From assembly GCF_047263945.1 (NCBI RefSeq), contig NZ_JBLAVB010000003.1, forward strand, positions 558,001 to 622,000: DNA of 64,000 nucleotides, written 5' to 3'. The position numbers were made by a program, and so were the translations under genes. Shown here one piece after another: positions 51,507 to 59,997 of this stretch. This DNA is from Rhodospirillum sp047263945. GTDB lineage: Bacteria > Pseudomonadota > Alphaproteobacteria > Rhodospirillales > Rhodospirillaceae. The notes under the pieces are model-generated. The model was not told where the DNA came from and did not search any database. It worked only from the letters and a program-made list of their open reading frames with translations. Every line of letters starts with the position of its first letter. Position 1 is the stretch's first letter.

Positions 51507-52292
51507 ATGAATGGACGTCTAGAGGACCGCGTTGCGCGCGAACGGGCAGCCCATGGTGAAGATGATGTCCTGGCCCGGTCCTATGTCTTGAAGAAGCGAT
51601 TTTCCCATATCCTTGTGACACCTGGCCTCAAGGAAATGGAGCGGGTCATTGAGAAGCTATCGTCCGGGATGCGAGGGTCTCGGGTGCTAGACTTTGGCTG
51701 TGGGAAGGGAGAGATGGTGCTGTCCTATCTCGCAGCAGGGGCACGGCAGGTGGACGGTATCGATATCTCTGCCACCTATGTTGCCGAGGCACAGGCCCGG
51801 TGTCAAAGCGCTGGACTTGAGAAGACCCGCTTCACCGTTCAAGTCATGGACGCACATGCCTTGGACTTTCCCGACGAGTCGTTCGACTGGGTCATGGGGC
51901 GGGGGATTCTGCACCATTTGGACCAGGAAAAGGCCGTGGCTGAAATCAGACGGGTGCTGAAACCGGGAGGGCAGGCCGTTTTCATGGAGCCGCTCGCGGA
52001 CAATCCCTTGCTCAAGGTGTTTCGGTTTCTAACGCCCTCGGCCCGGACCGTGGACGAGCGACCGATAGGAAAGCAGGAAATGGCAATCTACACGCGGGCC
52101 TTCGAGAGTGAGTCCTATTTCTTCGGCCTCTTCCAGGCACCCGTCGCCATGGTTACCTCCCTGATCATTCCTTCCCGACCGGATAATGTCTTCTTACGCT
52201 GGGCCCATGGGGCTGAAGAGATCTTTCGGAAACGCGGCTGGCTGAACACCTGGCACCAGTACGTCCTGCTCGTTCTGCGGAAGCCAGCGTAA
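51507..52292 (+). CDS. Class I SAM-dependent methyltransferase
   Basis: A 261-residue methyltransferase with motif I VLDFGCGKGEMVL (about 54-66), the acidic loop at GIDIS and motif III RVLKPGGQAVFMEPLADN. The C-terminal part is helical with a possible membrane-binding stretch. The substrate is unknown. A weak 61-codon frame (51312-51497) with GGGAG upstream precedes it, but its composition does not support coding strongly. Confidence 0.82.
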   Translation: MNGRLEDRVARERAAHGEDDVLARSYVLKKRFSHILVTPGLKEMERVIEKLSSGMRGSRVLDFGCGKGEMVLSYLAAGARQVDGIDISATYVAEAQARCQSAGLEKTRFTVQVMDAHALDFPDESFDWVMGRGILHHLDQEKAVAEIRRVLKPGGQAVFMEPLADNPLLKVFRFLTPSARTVDERPIGKQEMAIYTRAFESESYFFGLFQAPVAMVTSLIIPSRPDNVFLRWAHGAEEIFRKRGWLNTWHQYVLLVLRKPA

Positions 52293-52320
52293 CGGGGGGT
52301 GGAAACGGGGTCGTTGGGTT

Positions 52321-52616
52321 AGAGTGCCTTCGAGGCCAAGTTCACAGTACACCACAGTGTCTCGTCTTTTTTGGGCGATAGCCCAAGCCCATTTGGGGGC
52401 CAATGCCCCCAAACCCCCATTTCTCTTTTGTAAATATGAGCGCGGGGGGTCTGGGGTCTTTCGGCCAATACCTGTTCAGGGTCTGGGGCCTTTCGGCCAA
52501 TACATGTTCAGAGTCTGGGGCCTTTCGGCCCCAGTGGGGGATGGGGCAAAGCCCCGTGACGCGGTGTCGTGTCCCCTGGCCAAGAAGTGGCCCAATTTGA
52601 TCTCGGAGCACTCTAG
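52321..52616. repeat. Family A palindrome split by a family B element
   Basis: Left arm of family A at 52321-52342 and right arm at 52577-52614 total exactly 60 bp, the length of intact copies. Between them is a 234-bp family B element (52343-52576) with ends CACAGTACACCACAG and GGTGTCGTGTCCCC, and the most complete set of internal blocks. The right edge CTAG supplies the TAG stop of the leftward VWA gene. Confidence 0.88.
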
Positions 52617-53806
52617 CGCGTCAACTCCCCCATGGCCGAGTCCAGCCCCTTTAAGGTCAGGGGGAACATGCGGCCCTCCATGATCTCGCGGATCATGCCG
52701 ATGGAATGGGTATAGTCCCAATGGCCTTCCGGAACGGGGTTGAGCCAAGCCGCCGAGGGCCAGGCCTCCAGCATCCGGACGAGCCACTGCTGTCCCGGCT
52801 CCGGGTTATAGTGCTCCACCGAGCCACCCGGATAGGCGATCTCGTAGGGGCTCATGGAGGCATCGCCGACAAACACCAACTTGTAATCCCGGGGATAGGT
52901 GTGGATGAGGTCCCAGGTGTCGATCCGCTCGGTGTGGCGGCGGCGGTTGTCTTTCCAAAGGCTTTCATAGACGCAATTGTGGAAGTAATAGAACTCCAGG
53001 TGCTTGAACTCGGCGCGGGCGGCGCTGAACAGCTCCTCGCAGATGCGCACATGGTCGTCCATGGAGCCGCCGATATCGAGGAACATCAAGACCTTGACGG
53101 CATTGTGGCGCTCGGGCCGCATCTTGAGGTCCAGCAGCCCGCCCTGGTGGGCGGTGGAGCGGATGGTGCCATCCAGGTCCAGCTCCGTTTCCGCCCCGGA
53201 GCGGGCAAAGCGGCGGAGGCGGCGGAGGGCGACCTTGATGGTTCGGGTGCCGATCTCGACGTCTCCGTCCAGGTCCTTGAAGTCCCGCTTGTCCCAGACT
53301 TTCACGGCTCGGCGGTGGCGGCTTTGGTGCTGGCCGATGCGAACGCCCTCGGGGTTGAAGCCATAGGCGCCGAAAGGAGAGGTTCCCGCCGTGCCGATCC
53401 ATTTGTTGCCCCCCTGGTGGCGGCCCTTCTGTTCCTCCAGCCGCTTGCGCAGGGTTTCCATCAGTTTGTCCCAGCCACCCAGGGACTCGACCAGCTTTTT
53501 GTCTTCCTCCGACAGGGTTTTCTCGGCGAGCTTCCGGAGCCACTCTTCGGGAATATCAACTGGGGAAACGCCCCCGTCCTGGGTGCTCTCGGTCGGCTCC
53601 AAGCCCTTGAAGACCTGACCGAAGACCCGGTCGAAGCGATCCAGATTCCGCTCGTCCTTGACCAGGGTCGCCCGGGAGAGGTGATAGAAATCCTCCACCG
53701 AATAGGCGGCGACATTGGCCTCCATGGCCTCGAGCAGCATCAAATATTCGTTTAAGGTGACCGGGACCTTGGCCGCGCGCAGCTCCAGGAAAAGGGAGAG
53801 GAACAT
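52613..53806 (-). CDS. VWA-containing CoxE-like protein
   Basis: A 397-residue protein with a C-terminal VWA-like fold (LMFLDIGGSMDDHVR, MIDAS DxGxS variant) and an N-terminal helical part. It pairs with the adjacent MoxR AAA ATPase, 15 bases upstream in transcription order. In other bacteria such pairs act as metal- or cofactor-inserting chaperones for enzymes such as CO dehydrogenase, but no such enzyme is encoded here. The TAG stop is formed by the edge of a palindromic repeat. Confidence 0.85.
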   Translation of the reverse strand: MFLSLFLELRAAKVPVTLNEYLMLLEAMEANVAAYSVEDFYHLSRATLVKDERNLDRFDRVFGQVFKGLEPTESTQDGGVSPVDIPEEWLRKLAEKTLSEEDKKLVESLGGWDKLMETLRKRLEEQKGRHQGGNKWIGTAGTSPFGAYGFNPEGVRIGQHQSRHRRAVKVWDKRDFKDLDGDVEIGTRTIKVALRRLRRFARSGAETELDLDGTIRSTAHQGGLLDLKMRPERHNAVKVLMFLDIGGSMDDHVRICEELFSAARAEFKHLEFYYFHNCVYESLWKDNRRRHTERIDTWDLIHTYPRDYKLVFVGDASMSPYEIAYPGGSVEHYNPEPGQQWLVRMLEAWPSAAWLNPVPEGHWDYTHSIGMIREIMEGRMFPLTLKGLDSAMGELTR

Positions 53807-53821
53807 GGTCTGATCCGTTCC

Positions 53822-54667
53822 CTATCGACTGTCCCGCCGGGCGAGAAACGCCAGACGTTCGAGCATGTGGATGTCCTGTTCACTCTTCAGCAGGGCGCCG
53901 TGCAGGGGCGGGATCAGGCTTTTCGTGTCCGCCTTGGCGCGAAGATCCTCCGGCGAAATCTCGTCGGCCATGAGGAGTTTCAGCCAATCCAGCAGTTCGG
54001 AGGTGGAGGGGCGTTTGCGCAGACCCGGAGCCTCGCGCAGTTGGTAGAAGACCTGGAGGGCCTCGCGCACCAGTCGCTCCTGGATATCCGGGTGGTGGAC
54101 TTGGATGATGGCCCGCATGGTGTCTTCGTCCGGGAAGCGGATGTAGTGGAAGAAGCAGCGGCGCAGGAAGGCGTCGGGCAGTTCCTTCTCGTTGTTTGAC
54201 GTGATGATGACGATCGGGCGAACCTCGGCTTTCACCGTCTGCCCCGTTTCGTGGACGTCAAAGGCCATGCGGTCCAGTTCCTGGAGCAGATCATTGGGAA
54301 ATTCGATATCGGCCTTGTCGATTTCGTCGATCAGCAGGACGGCGCCGCCCGATTCGAAGGCTTCCCACAGCTTGCCGGGTTTGATGTAGTTGGCAATGTC
54401 ATGGACCCGTTCTTCCCCCAGTTGGGAATCCCGCAGGCGGGAGACAGCATCGTATTCATACAAGCCGTGCTGGGCCTTGGTGGTGGATTTGACGTGCCAG
54501 GAGAGCAGGGGCAACGTCAGGGATCTTGCCACTTCCTCGGCCAGGACGGTCTTGCCCGTTCCGGGCTCGCCCTTGATGAGCAGGGGCCGACCCAAGGTGA
54601 CCGCAGCGTTGACCGCGATCATCAAGTCTTCCGTGGCCACATAGCTGTCCGTGCCGGTGAATTTCAT
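53822..54667 (-). CDS. MoxR-family AAA+ ATPase
   Basis: A 281-residue ATPase with Walker A GEPGTGKTVLAEEVA, Walker B AVLLIDEIDKAD, sensor 1 ITSNNEKELPDAF and arginine finger region. It forms a MoxR/VWA pair with the following gene, acting as a chaperone-like remodelling machine. Target unknown. Confidence 0.92.
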   Translation of the reverse strand: MKFTGTDSYVATEDLMIAVNAAVTLGRPLLIKGEPGTGKTVLAEEVARSLTLPLLSWHVKSTTKAQHGLYEYDAVSRLRDSQLGEERVHDIANYIKPGKLWEAFESGGAVLLIDEIDKADIEFPNDLLQELDRMAFDVHETGQTVKAEVRPIVIITSNNEKELPDAFLRRCFFHYIRFPDEDTMRAIIQVHHPDIQERLVREALQVFYQLREAPGLRKRPSTSELLDWLKLLMADEISPEDLRAKADTKSLIPPLHGALLKSEQDIHMLERLAFLARRDSR

Positions 54668-55532
54668 GGCGCCTCGCGTCCTTCGGCTGGGTTGGATTTC
54701 GATACGGTACGGTAGCGTATGGCGCTGCGGGAGTCACCCCTTCGTGCAGGTCATCAGGAGCGAGAGGGGGCGCAGGGGAGGAGCGCCGACGGGTTCCCGC
54801 AAGTCTTGAAGGCGGAGGTTGGATTGCCGCAGAACGGACATCCAGTCTTCCAGATCCATCCCTCGCGCACAGCCCGGGTCCAGGAGGCTGCGTTGGCCTC
54901 CCAAGACGGGTATGGATCGCAGGTGGGGGACCTTTCAGACATGGCCCATCCTTGGCGGTGGTGGGAGTGATGGCAGTCTACAGGACCCCCTCCAAAGGAG
55001 AAGGGTCGGTTGCTCGGCCCGTTGCGCCAGACGGCATCTTCGTCATGCAGACTCGGTCGGGTCTTGGCGGTGGATTTGTCGGGCGAGGACAGGGGGCGGT
55101 TCAGCAGGGAGCGACCCAACGGAGACTGGCCCCGCGTGGACTGGTCCCGCGTGGACTGGATGAGCGGAGAACGCGCCCAAGAGAAGCAGCAAGGCCAAGA
55201 CAACCGGAATGAGCCACGTCCAAAATGTCGCGAGAAAGGAGGAGGCCCAAGAGGATGGATGCAAAATGCAACGCAAGCTGCATGTCCAGGGATCCCCTGA
55301 CGGCGGGGTTGTGGCGGAGGAGATCAGAGGGGAGGCGGGCTTATGGGAAGAAACCGTCTCGTTTTGAACAACCTTTTGCGGGTTCCGTTGGGTCATGGGG
55401 GCCGTCCTGTGCGATGGAGTTCCTTTCTACAGAATTGCAAATTTAGTGCCAACCTGAGAGGTGGGCGAAACCCCTCGGGTCGCGCTGCTTCTTTCCTACC
55501 AATTGGGTCCCCTACAGGGGGGGGAGCCGCCG
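54668..55532. other. 865-base region with possible small leftward genes
   Basis: Nothing is recognised with certainty. Two leftward frames are plausible. The first runs 54754-54942 (62 residues, AAGGA before the ATG, containing a CPFCG motif and tryptophan-rich WTRAVREGWIWKTG segment). The second runs 55043-55396 (117 residues, AGGA before the ATG, with one hydrophobic helix and a proline-rich tail). A 15-bp unit (CCCGCGTGGACTGGT) is repeated in tandem at about 55132-55160. Confidence 0.4.
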
Positions 55533-57284
55533 TCAGTGCTCGAAGCTGAGGTCCAGGCGGGAGAGGCCGTTCTTGGATTGGCTTGCGGACACTTTTGTGG
55601 CCAAGCGTCGGATCATGAGGCTGTTCAGCGCTTGCAGGGCAGCCGCCGGGTCCTCATCGATTTGCTCCAGGGCTTTCGTGGGGTCAAAGGTGGACTGGTC
55701 CATCATGACGAGGGGAGGTCCCTCATGGAGGATCGATAGGGACAGGGTGAATTCGTCGAATGCCCCTTCCAGTGCCCTCGGCTTGGCGCCGATGGCCGCC
55801 AGGGCTTCCGCACTTTCCAGTGCGGCGTGAGTCGCGCGCTGGGTCACGTCCTTACGGGTTGCCCAATGGCCGCATTGGCGTTCAATGAGATCGGCCAACT
55901 CCCTCGGCGTTGGTATTTGGTCGGGCGGGAGGTCAATCCTTATCCGGCTTTTTGCACCAAGGCGGAAGATCAAGTTGAGACCAATCGCCAACAAACCGCC
56001 CGAGGCCATGGCATTGCCAGTCAAGAGCTGCAGCCAAGTGGGAAAGGCTGCGTTCAGATTGGGCATCAGAAGGATGCCCAGGCCAAGGACGATGGAGGAG
56101 CCGACCATGAAGATGCCCCGGCTGTCGAGTGTGCGGCCACAGATGATTTCCATGCCCGAGGTGATCAAATAGGCCGAGGCATAGACCTGGATCGCGCCCA
56201 AAACGGGTTCGGGCAGGCTGGTCAAAAGCGATGAAATCACGGGGAAAAAGGCGATCAAGGCGATGAGCACGCCGGTGGTCAGGGCGACGATCCGGGAACT
56301 GGTTCGGCTGGCATGGCAGAGGCCGACATTCGCAGAACTGGGGGCGGATGGAAGGGCGCCAAACAGGGCGCCTGCCAGATTGGCGAGTCCCCCGGCGCGC
56401 AGACCGCGGGCGGCCATCTCCATATCGGGTCTGCGCCAGTCGGCGTCGTCCATCTTATCCATCAGGACGACCACACCCATGGTATCGAGGGACCCGAGGG
56501 CCGAAATCAGGGCAATGGGGAGCATCAGGCTCCAATGGGGCAGGCTGTCTGGAACCATGATCTCCGGCAAGGCAATCCAATCGGCCTGCTGCAGGATAAG
56601 GGTGTCGGGGACCCATCCCATCAGGGCGGAGAGGGCAACCCCCACGGACAGGCCTGCGAACAGGCTGAACAGGCGGATGCTTGTCGTTCCCCAAATGGAA
56701 CAGGCCATAATGGTTGCCAAGCTGGCCAAGCTGACCATAGAGGCGGTCATGGACCCGGTGGGATGGGCCGGACTGAGGCCCAGAGACGAGGTGATGGCGC
56801 TTTCAACGAGGCTGAGGCCGCCCAGAAAGACCACCACGCCCGCCACCGTTGGGGGCAAAAGAACCCTGAGCCGGGCGAAGACCCGGGATGTCAACAATTG
56901 GGTCAGGCCATCGGTGGCGGCGATGAAGACCATACCGACGGGGCCCATGGCTTTTAAGACGAAGGCCGATAGGGTCAGCATGAAGGGATCGGTGATGTGG
57001 ACGATGAACAATCCTGATCCGTACCGCCCTCCGATTGCCTGAAGGATGGTGCCAAAGCCCATGGCCAGAAGTGAGCCGGTGATCAGGAACCGGGCTTCGG
57101 ATGCCTCAAGCCCCGCCAGTCGAGCGGCGACGACGACATAGAGCACCAGGGTCAAAGCGATGATCGCATGTTGTGTCGCGACGAGGGCCACCACGCCTTT
57201 TGGCGGGCGATCATTGAGGGCATATGTCAGGTTGGCGGGACGTCTACGGTTGCGACGGCCAGGAGAGAGAAAACGTTCGAGCAT
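55533..57284 (-). CDS. NCS2 purine/xanthine permease fused to an ATPase-like C-terminal domain
   Basis: A 583-residue protein. Residues 1-440 form an NCS2 (xanthine/uracil) transporter with 12-14 spans (ATQHAIIALTLVLYVVVAA, SSANVGLCHAS near the substrate site). The last about 140 residues are soluble. They resemble a histidine-kinase/anti-sigma type ATPase fold: helix with ATHAALESAEALAA, then FDEFTLSLSILHEG, and ending LMIRRLATKVSASQSKNGLSRLDLSF like the G-box and final strands of RsbW-type domains. NCS2 proteins normally end at about 450-490, so this is a fusion. ATG 57284 is used; TTG 57293 is the other option. Confidence 0.8.
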   Translation of the reverse strand: MLERFLSPGRRNRRRPANLTYALNDRPPKGVVALVATQHAIIALTLVLYVVVAARLAGLEASEARFLITGSLLAMGFGTILQAIGGRYGSGLFIVHITDPFMLTLSAFVLKAMGPVGMVFIAATDGLTQLLTSRVFARLRVLLPPTVAGVVVFLGGLSLVESAITSSLGLSPAHPTGSMTASMVSLASLATIMACSIWGTTSIRLFSLFAGLSVGVALSALMGWVPDTLILQQADWIALPEIMVPDSLPHWSLMLPIALISALGSLDTMGVVVLMDKMDDADWRRPDMEMAARGLRAGGLANLAGALFGALPSAPSSANVGLCHASRTSSRIVALTTGVLIALIAFFPVISSLLTSLPEPVLGAIQVYASAYLITSGMEIICGRTLDSRGIFMVGSSIVLGLGILLMPNLNAAFPTWLQLLTGNAMASGGLLAIGLNLIFRLGAKSRIRIDLPPDQIPTPRELADLIERQCGHWATRKDVTQRATHAALESAEALAAIGAKPRALEGAFDEFTLSLSILHEGPPLVMMDQSTFDPTKALEQIDEDPAAALQALNSLMIRRLATKVSASQSKNGLSRLDLSFEH

Positions 57285-57404
57285 GGATCCCAATCACAGG
57301 GCCGAGCGGACAGGAGCAAATCTAGCCCCCCGGGATACGGCTAAGATTATGGATCGTACAATATCCTTTTTAGATTTTCAGGGTGTTTCTCTGACCATAT
57401 GATT

Positions 57405-57454
57405 CCAGATCAAACCGCGCTGAAGCGATTCCGATTCAGCGCGGTTTGATCTGG
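57405..57454. repeat. 20-bp-stem perfect inverted repeat
   Basis: CCAGATCAAACCGCGCTGAA (57405-57424) pairs exactly with 57435-57454 around a 10-base loop. It lies between the phasin terminator and the NCS2 gene. It could be a terminator or a dispersed palindrome; no second copy is seen in this window. Confidence 0.75.
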
Positions 57455-57486
57455 CCCGAGAGGCTGTCGCACCCCGAAAAAGCGGA

Positions 57487-57522
57487 AAGCCGCGCTGGCT
57501 CCATTCGGGGCCAGCGCGGCTT
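57487..57522 (-). terminator. Rho-independent terminator of the phasin gene
   Basis: A 13-bp perfect stem (57487-57499 with 57510-57522) and 10-base loop. On the minus strand it is followed by TCCGCTTTTT. It lies 74 bases after the phasin stop codon. Confidence 0.8.
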
Positions 57523-57595
57523 GCGATGTGCAGTCCTGGCGCGCAGCGAGCGAAGCGCAATGCTTCAGTCACCAAGCGTGTTCGCCGGGAAAAAA

Positions 57596-57946
57596 TTAGG
57601 CCTTGATACCCACGGAGTCCATGGCCACCTTGGCGCGGGCGCCGACGGGCTCGAAGGCACCCTTGAACAGGGCGGTGGTCATTTCGGACATCTTCTTGGA
57701 CTCGGCCATGAAGCCTTCGAAGCCTTCCTTGGTCAGCTTCTGCTGCAGGGCAGCGGCTTCGGTCGGGGACTTGCAGGAGGTCAGGGCCTTGGTGGCTTCC
57801 ATGGCGGTGTCAAAGGACTTGCTGGCATAGCCGAAGTATTCCTTGGACAGGTCCTCGACGCCCTTGGCGAAGGTCGTGCCAGCGGCAACGGCGGCGTCCA
57901 TGTTGTCCTTGTTGAACTTAACGATGTCTTCGTATGACTTCATCAT
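57596..57946 (-). CDS. Phasin family protein
   Basis: A 116-residue amphipathic helical protein that coats polyhydroxyalkanoate granules. The phasin_2-like pattern is visible (YEDIVKFNKDNMDAAVAAG, KEYFGYASKSFDTAM, MAESKKMSEMTTALFKGAFEPV). It is a single-gene unit with its own terminator and a candidate repressor site upstream. No PHA synthase lies in the window. Confidence 0.9.
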   Translation of the reverse strand: MMKSYEDIVKFNKDNMDAAVAAGTTFAKGVEDLSKEYFGYASKSFDTAMEATKALTSCKSPTEAAALQQKLTKEGFEGFMAESKKMSEMTTALFKGAFEPVGARAKVAMDSVGIKA

Positions 57947-58076
57947 GGGATTTCTCTCTCTCGGTCAAATTGGGTGCGTGATGGTGTCGGTTCGCGATGG
58001 GCGGCGCCTAACCATCTCTTGTGCGCCGCAACATGACCTTAATGTAGTATTCTGAGCCGGAAAGTCAAGGGATTTA

Positions 58077-58091
58077 TTGTGCGGTGCACAA
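58077..58091. promoter_or_regulatory. Candidate phasin operator (TTGTGC-N3-GCACAA)
   Basis: A perfect six-base inverted repeat TTGTGC/GCACAA separated by GGT, 131 bases upstream of the phasin start. A degenerate copy TTGTGCGCCGCAACA is at 58019-58033. TGC/GCA-rich palindromes are typical targets of the phasin repressor PhaR, which is inferred here. Confidence 0.45.
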
Positions 58092-58231
58092 CGGAAAAAA
58101 ATGATTATAAACAACATTTTATGGAGGGGTTGATGGTTCTTTCTCCCTCTGGGGTCAAAAAAAATCGCAGCTGCGAGACGTTTTCAGCTTGGCTTAAAGC
58201 GCCGGGTACCAGGGGGATGGACGAGCCATGA

Positions 58232-58677
58232 GAACAGTGGTCTCATGGGGGGCAAGGGCAGTCTGTATGGGAGAAACATGTTGTGGGCGACGCGAAAAAG
58301 CAACGTCTTCTGCCGATACTGACAGCCCGGATCCATCGGTTGGAAGACGTGTTTCAACAGGTCGTCGCCCACCCTTGGGCGACACTCGATGTTCAGCAAC
58401 TGTTTCCCGGGAAGTACGAAGGGGGGCTGGTCGGTGGGCTGGGCTACGCGGGGCTTTGCCCCGCCCCCAACCGGGGCCTGAGGCCTCGGACCCCCATTCG
58501 TTTTTTTACCAATGGGATCAAAGGGTCCGTGACCCTTTGCGGGTCTGGGCGGAGCCCCGCAACTGCGCAGCAGGGTTTCCGGATTTTCAAAGATACAGAG
58601 TATAATATAGATTTTAGAGTGAAGCTGGGCCAGGAAGAAGGTCAGTGCCCTCCTCCCTGGCCTGGAAGCCGTCTGTT
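58232..58677 (+). other. Possible truncated small gene running into a hairpin-rich repeat
   Basis: A frame with a protein-like sequence (AKKQRLLPILTARIHRLEDV, then FQQVVAHPWATLDVQQLF) begins after a stop at 58229. GTG 58283 has GGAGA eight bases upstream. After about 50 codons it enters a GC-hairpin region (58440-58580: GCGGGGCTTTGCCCCGC and others) that is not protein-like. It looks like a gene cut off by a repeat; the function is unknown. Otherwise 57947-58677 has only the phasin promoter. Confidence 0.35.
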
Positions 58678-59997
58678 TTAGTAGTGGGCGATACTCGGGA
58701 ACGTCAAGAGAAGGCCGACGGCTAGGACTTGCAGGGCGATGAAGGGCGCCAGGGACTTGAAAATGTCTCCCAAGGATATGTCCTTTGGTGCGACGGACTT
58801 GAGATAAAAGGCCGCAGGACCAAAGGGGGGAGACAGGAAGGACACCTGCATATTCATGCAAAACAGAACGCCGAACCACACAGGGTCGAGACCCAGGGTC
58901 TTCACGATCGGCACGAAGATCGGCATGGTCAGCAAGGCAATGCCGACCCAATCGAGGAAGGCGCCAAGGACGAACAGAATCGCCATCATCACCAGGACGA
59001 CGATCGTGGGGTTGTCCGAAATCCCCGTCATCAAAGAGGAAACGAAGCGAATTCCGCCCATCAGGTTGTAGACGCCGACAAGGGCCGTGGCACCGATGCC
59101 GATCCAGACGATCATCCCCACTGTGGACAAGGTCTGCATCGCGGATTCCCGCAGAAAGCGCCAGGAAAACTCACCGCGAACAATCGTCGACAGAAGAACG
59201 CCGCCAACGCCGACCGCAGAAGCCTCCGTCACCGAGGCGATTCCGCCGTAGATCGATCCAAGGACAAAAACCACAACAAGAATGGGAAGGATCAACCCCT
59301 TGAGCAATCGGGCCTTTTGGGCCAGGGGCATGGGCTCGACGGTGGGAGGGGGCGCCATTGTCGGGTTCAGATAGACCCGGATCAAAACATAGGCGACGTA
59401 GAAGGCCGCGAGCATGAACCCAGGGACGAAGGCCGCAGTGAACAGATCGCCGATTGAGACATTGGCTGTGAGACCGTAGATGATCAACACGATGGAGGGC
59501 GGCACCATGGTGCCCAAAGATCCTCCCGCGCAGACCACGCCGATGGCGAGGTTGCGATTGTAGCCAAGGCGCAGCATCTGAGGCAGAGCCAGCAGGCCCA
59601 GCAGGATAATCTCGCCACCAATGATCCCGGACATGGCTGCCAGGATCACCGAAACGAAAATCGTCTGCACAGCCACACTTCCCCGGACCCGGCCGCCGAT
59701 GAGTTTCATGGCGTCGAACAGGTCCCGCGCGATCCCGGACCGGTCCAACATGGCCGCCATGAGGACGAACATGGGAACGGAGACGAAAACGAAATTCTCG
59801 ACGAAGGTGTAGATCCGACTGGTGATCAGGGGAATTGCCGCGGGGCCATATCCGAGAAGAATGAAGGACAGGGCGACCAGCAAGGTCACGAGCGCCAGGG
59901 GCATGCCCACCAGCAACAGGATGACCATCAGGCCGAACATCAGGATCGTGGTGGGGCCAATACCGATGGCCGCAAAATCAACAAGGGCATGCATCAC
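58678..59997 (-). CDS. dctM: TRAP transporter large permease subunit (DctM)
   Basis: A 439-residue membrane protein with about 12 spans and DctM motifs (GSLGTMVPPSIVLIIYG, GIIGGEIILLGLLALPQM). It drives sodium-coupled uptake of a carboxylate or sugar acid with DctP and DctQ. Its ATG overlaps the dctQ stop (ATGA). The adjacent sugar-acid dehydrogenases suggest a hexonate substrate. Confidence 0.94.
   Translation of the reverse strand: MMHALVDFAAIGIGPTTILMFGLMVILLLVGMPLALVTLLVALSFILLGYGPAAIPLITSRIYTFVENFVFVSVPMFVLMAAMLDRSGIARDLFDAMKLIGGRVRGSVAVQTIFVSVILAAMSGIIGGEIILLGLLALPQMLRLGYNRNLAIGVVCAGGSLGTMVPPSIVLIIYGLTANVSIGDLFTAAFVPGFMLAAFYVAYVLIRVYLNPTMAPPPTVEPMPLAQKARLLKGLILPILVVVFVLGSIYGGIASVTEASAVGVGGVLLSTIVRGEFSWRFLRESAMQTLSTVGMIVWIGIGATALVGVYNLMGGIRFVSSLMTGISDNPTIVVLVMMAILFVLGAFLDWVGIALLTMPIFVPIVKTLGLDPVWFGVLFCMNMQVSFLSPPFGPAAFYLKSVAPKDISLGDIFKSLAPFIALQVLAVGLLLTFPSIAHY

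Noticed and set aside
54754..54942. A firm gene call for a small CPFCG protein
   Set aside because: The ribosome-binding site is good but composition is ambiguous and no family is recognised, so it is only mentioned in the regional entry.
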